In this document: in pieces, positions 61,740 through 64,000 of the stretch
How positions within the stretch are numbered: the stretch's first letter is position 1
How the letters are laid out: every line of letters starts with the position of its first letter
Origin: Nocardia transvalensis
Lineage (GTDB): Bacteria; Actinomycetota; Actinomycetes; Mycobacteriales; Mycobacteriaceae
DNA length: 64,000 nucleotides
Direction: 5' to 3'
Assembly (NCBI RefSeq): GCF_015477765.1
Contig: NZ_JADLQQ010000008.1
Location: 186,001-250,000, forward strand
Notes under the pieces: model-generated
What the model was told of the DNA's origin: nothing
The model's database searches: none
The model's input: the letters and a program-made list of their open reading frames with translations, nothing else
Made by a program: the position numbers and the translations under genes

Positions 61740-62393
61740 ATGAGCCCAGTGGTTCAACAGCTCTTCACGCTTGCGGGAGTCGTTCTCGGTGCGGGTGCGA
61801 CGTTCACGGTGACTACGTCGATCGAGCGCACGAAATGGCGACGGAGCCTCGATACACGCTGGGATGATAAGCGTCTGGCGGCTTACAGCGAGTACGCGAA
61901 CGCATTGAAGAAGTTTGTAGACGTGTTATTGCGGATCGCGGCGGCCAAGGGCTATCCGGCAGGTATGCAACCGGTCGACCGTGGCGGGGGCCTCGAAGCT
62001 TTGGCCGACGCCGACGCCGATCGGACCGTCAAGTGGGAGGCGGTACTCCTGCTGGGGTCTCCGGAAGCTATCGAAGCTGCTCGCCGGTGGCACAAGGCCG
62101 CCTGGCACTTCAGTCTCGGCGTCCTGGGGGAGGGCGTTGATCACCAGGAGTATCTGCGGCTCTTCGAGGCCATGGGTCATCGGCGGAATGAGTTCTATGA
62201 CTGTGCGAGGGCCGATCTCGGTGTCACGAGCGGCCCCGTGCCGGCGGCAGTGGGTGCTTGGCTACCACCGAAGTACAGAGCCTCGAATCCTGGGCCCGCG
62301 AACCAAATCTATGGTGAGCACAACTTCGATATGGCTGAGGGCAGTGGCGCCAGAGATTCAACCCCACGCACATCGCCCCCAGCCTCGGCTTAA
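61740..62393 (+). CDS. Hypothetical membrane-anchored protein
   Basis: A 217-residue protein. An N-terminal hydrophobic segment (LFTLAGVVLGAGATFTVTT, about 8-26) precedes a basic turn (ERTKWRRSLDTRWDDKRLAAYSEYANAL) and a helical soluble part (KWEAVLLLGSPEAIEAARRWHKAAW, HRRNEFYDCARADLGV). The pattern recurs in actinobacterial hypotheticals of unknown role. Codon use is less G/C-biased than in the core genes, which together with the tRNA nearby hints at acquired DNA. The ATG is at 61740. Confidence 0.7.
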   Translation: MSPVVQQLFTLAGVVLGAGATFTVTTSIERTKWRRSLDTRWDDKRLAAYSEYANALKKFVDVLLRIAAAKGYPAGMQPVDRGGGLEALADADADRTVKWEAVLLLGSPEAIEAARRWHKAAWHFSLGVLGEGVDHQEYLRLFEAMGHRRNEFYDCARADLGVTSGPVPAAVGAWLPPKYRASNPGPANQIYGEHNFDMAEGSGARDSTPRTSPPASA

Positions 62394-62517
62394 CCCCCGA
62401 TGGGGCTGAGGTCATGGAAGAGCGTGAGTGGCAACACTTTTGGTGTGCGGCTTGGCACCGGCCCGGTCGATGTGGACCGGGCCGGTGTCGCGCTCATTCA
62501 CGAGTTGGCTACGTGGT
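62394..62517. other. Short gap without a supported gene
   Basis: Overlapping short frames exist here (for example from 62400, 62414 and 62428), but none has a ribosome site plus biased codons, and all run into the M14 gene on the other strand. CGGCCCGGTCGATGTGGACC near 62459-62478 and GGGCCGGTG nearby give weak self-complementarity that might be a terminator between the convergent genes. Confidence 0.3.
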
Positions 62518-63933
62518 TCAGCGTGGTGCGGCGACGTCGGATGGAGATCCTTGTTTGTACGGGGCGCCGGCGGATTGGGCTGCGGTGGTGAAGGCTCTCT
62601 TGATCTGGGGCCAGAAGGTGTTGTTCACGCAGGAGTAGCGGGGCATGAAGCCGCCGCACTCCGATGTGTTGTTCGGGCCGATTTCGATGGTGAGGGATGC
62701 TAGGCCGAGGGCTCCGTGGGACTGGTCGTTGGTTGTTCCCCAAGTCGAGTATCCGACGGTTTGTTCGGAGGTGCCGACTTTGAAGCCGGGGACGATCTTC
62801 GTGGCCAAGGCTCTCAGCTGGGTCGCGTTCCTCGGGGTGGCGTTGCTCGGAATGATCCCGTAATTGCCGAAAGCGTGCAGGTCGATCACTATCCCGGTCG
62901 CGGTGTCCGGGACGTCACCGCCTCCGCTGGGGCGTTGATTGGTGAACAGGTTCGCGTACAGCTTTTGTACTGCCTGGGTTTCCGGTTCGGAGCCTGCCCG
63001 TGGGCCCTGGTAGGTCTGAGCACAGGGGTTTCTCGAGTCTCCGCCCCAGCGGACGGGGAAGTTGCGGTTCAGATCCACCCCGGGGCCTCGGCCCGATGCG
63101 TCGACGACGGCGCAGGACGACGGTGTCATGCTGTTATTGACGTTCTTGCGTTGCATTTTGGGCCTGTTCCCGCCGCTGGCCGTCACGTCGACACCGTCCG
63201 GGTTGGTGACCGGCACGACCCAGACCTCGGTGGTGTCGAGGATCGAGGTTGCCGTGCTGTCGGTGCCATAGCCCTGGGCGAGGTAGTCGATCCATTTCCA
63301 CGCCAGTTCACCGGTCGCCAGCTCGCGGGCGTGGATCTGCGCGGTCAGCAGAAAGCGAGGCTTGGTCGACGAGGGCGACATCGCGCAGCCGGCCGGCTGG
63401 GCCACCAATTTCGCCGCCGCTTTTTCCTCGTCGGTCGCCTTCTTCGATGGATCCATTCCGGTCAAGCAGATGACGTTCATGGTGTGGCCGCCGGAGCCCT
63501 TTTCGGCCAGCCAGGTTTTGCCGATATCGTGCACCCGGGCGATGCCGGGATACTTGGTGGCGACATCGCGGGCATGGCCGAGCATGGCCGCTGCGGTGTG
63601 ATAACCGCCGTAGTACGTATCGCCGGGGGCCCGCCGCTCCTCTGGTAACGCCTTGTATACCGGCGCTTTCTTCCTGGGCTCCAGCCCCTTATCCCTCAGC
63701 TCCTGGGCAACCGCCTCGTCGACCGCAATCGTCACCACGCCCGGACCTGCGGGAACCATCTCGATCCCCGCGGCGGCGATGATGTCCACCTGGGCCTGCG
63801 ACGGCACCGGAACGTCCCAGTAGTAGGGGCCATCGTCCTGGGCGTGCGCCATTATCGGATTGAAAGCAAGCGTGGAAAAACCACCGATAACCACCGCGGA
63901 AATAGATGCAATAAGCGTGCGAAAACTGCTCAT
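62518..63933 (-). CDS. Secreted M14 zinc carboxypeptidase
   Basis: A 471-residue exported carboxypeptidase. The signal peptide ends near AHAQ (about 31), then a pro-region-like domain (about 35-105) and the M14 domain follow. Zinc ligands are H201-x2-E204 (QIHARE) and H353 (DLHAFG); substrate binding uses N289-R290 (LNRNFP); the catalytic Glu is E417 (LTIEIGP). Cys residues in the loops could form disulfides. ATG 63933 follows AAAGGGAAG. It removes C-terminal residues from peptides outside the cell. Confidence 0.93.
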   Translation of the reverse strand: MSSFRTLIASISAVVIGGFSTLAFNPIMAHAQDDGPYYWDVPVPSQAQVDIIAAAGIEMVPAGPGVVTIAVDEAVAQELRDKGLEPRKKAPVYKALPEERRAPGDTYYGGYHTAAAMLGHARDVATKYPGIARVHDIGKTWLAEKGSGGHTMNVICLTGMDPSKKATDEEKAAAKLVAQPAGCAMSPSSTKPRFLLTAQIHARELATGELAWKWIDYLAQGYGTDSTATSILDTTEVWVVPVTNPDGVDVTASGGNRPKMQRKNVNNSMTPSSCAVVDASGRGPGVDLNRNFPVRWGGDSRNPCAQTYQGPRAGSEPETQAVQKLYANLFTNQRPSGGGDVPDTATGIVIDLHAFGNYGIIPSNATPRNATQLRALATKIVPGFKVGTSEQTVGYSTWGTTNDQSHGALGLASLTIEIGPNNTSECGGFMPRYSCVNNTFWPQIKRAFTTAAQSAGAPYKQGSPSDVAAPR

Positions 63934-64000
63934 GGACTTCCCTTTTCACTCGCGCCACTTGCAGATGTAGTAGCACTGTTTATCGTACGGTCAGGGAAAT
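63934..64000 (-). promoter_or_regulatory. Upstream region of the M14 gene
   Basis: The window ends 67 bases upstream of the M14 start. The segment is AT-richer than its surroundings; on the minus strand ACGATAAACAG near 63977-63987 may contain a -10 box. The ribosome site AAAGGGAAG is at about 63940-63948. Nothing else is visible. Confidence 0.4.

Noticed and set aside
62400..62703. Three overlapping short plus-strand frames (63 to 91 codons)
   Set aside because: They overlap one another and the M14 gene, lack consistent codon bias, and have no recognisable protein pattern.
61038..64000. Active genomic island at tRNA-Asn
   Set aside because: No integrase, no direct repeat of the tRNA 3-prime end and no mobile gene is present in the window; only a relic remains possible.

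Overview
The window is high-GC DNA from a mycolic-acid actinomycete, most likely Nocardia or a close relative. Codon third positions are strongly G/C, GTG and TTG starts are frequent, and many genes overlap by 4 bases. The order of the core genes (hrcA, dnaJ2, rsmE, phoH, ybeY, a CBS/HlyC protein, a CDA-like protein, era, an amidase, recO, uppS, zur/smtB, glyS, a TPM protein, dgt, dnaG, a small membrane protein, tRNA-Asn) matches, from memory, the Rv2375 to Rv2340 stretch of Mycobacterium tuberculosis. No insertion sequence, phage, CRISPR array or rRNA is visible.

Layout. 1-3315: heat-shock regulator hrcA behind a near-perfect CIRCE operator, then dnaJ2 and rsmE. 3320-12706: accessory genes, namely a YqeB-like protein with a TetR regulator, a LytR-CpsA-Psr ligase, an ArsR/SRPBCC pair, a tandem P-loop kinase-like protein, an ABC-F ATPase, a PAP2-diacylglycerol kinase fusion and a NYN-like nuclease. 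12954-23192: a DEAD-box helicase, a PQQ-type sugar dehydrogenase lipoprotein, a free-standing mraY with a 55-residue Cys-rich gene downstream, an LppP-like lipoprotein, an AraC regulator, an M28 peptidase coupled to an enoyl-CoA hydratase-like protein, and a divergent MFS/LysR pair. 23296-27763: the conserved phoH-ybeY-hlyC-cda-era operon, with a repeat cluster between phoH and ybeY. 27960-35078: an NCS1 transporter, a GNAT protein, an amidase, recO, an arginase-like protein and uppS. 35080-39138: TetR/membrane protein and HxlR/SMP-30/SDR modules, each with an inverted-repeat operator candidate, separated by two 75-bp nested hairpin repeats. 39135-41612: the zinc-sensing smtB-zur operon divergent from glyS. 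41785-47973: a serine hydrolase, a LysR regulator, a metallo-hydrolase lipoprotein and oxidoreductases. 47980-57227: TPM protein, metallo-hydrolase, SanA-like protein, dgt, a six-hairpin-glycosidase-like lipoprotein and dnaG. 57507-64000: secreted hydrolases, a thioesterase preceded by a G-quadruplex-type tract, tRNA-Asn, a frameshifted S26 peptidase-like gene, an unknown membrane-anchored protein and an M14 carboxypeptidase.

The clearest regulatory logic is HrcA at CIRCE, SmtB at an operator inside its own promoter, and three one-component regulators beside palindromes next to their target genes. No single obviously new multi-gene system stands out. The best leads are the orphan mraY with its small Cys protein, the tandem P-loop protein, the nested hairpin repeats, the split S26 peptidase beside tRNA-Asn, and the debranching-enzyme-like lipoprotein between dgt and dnaG. 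All family assignments were made by eye from motifs; no database search was run.
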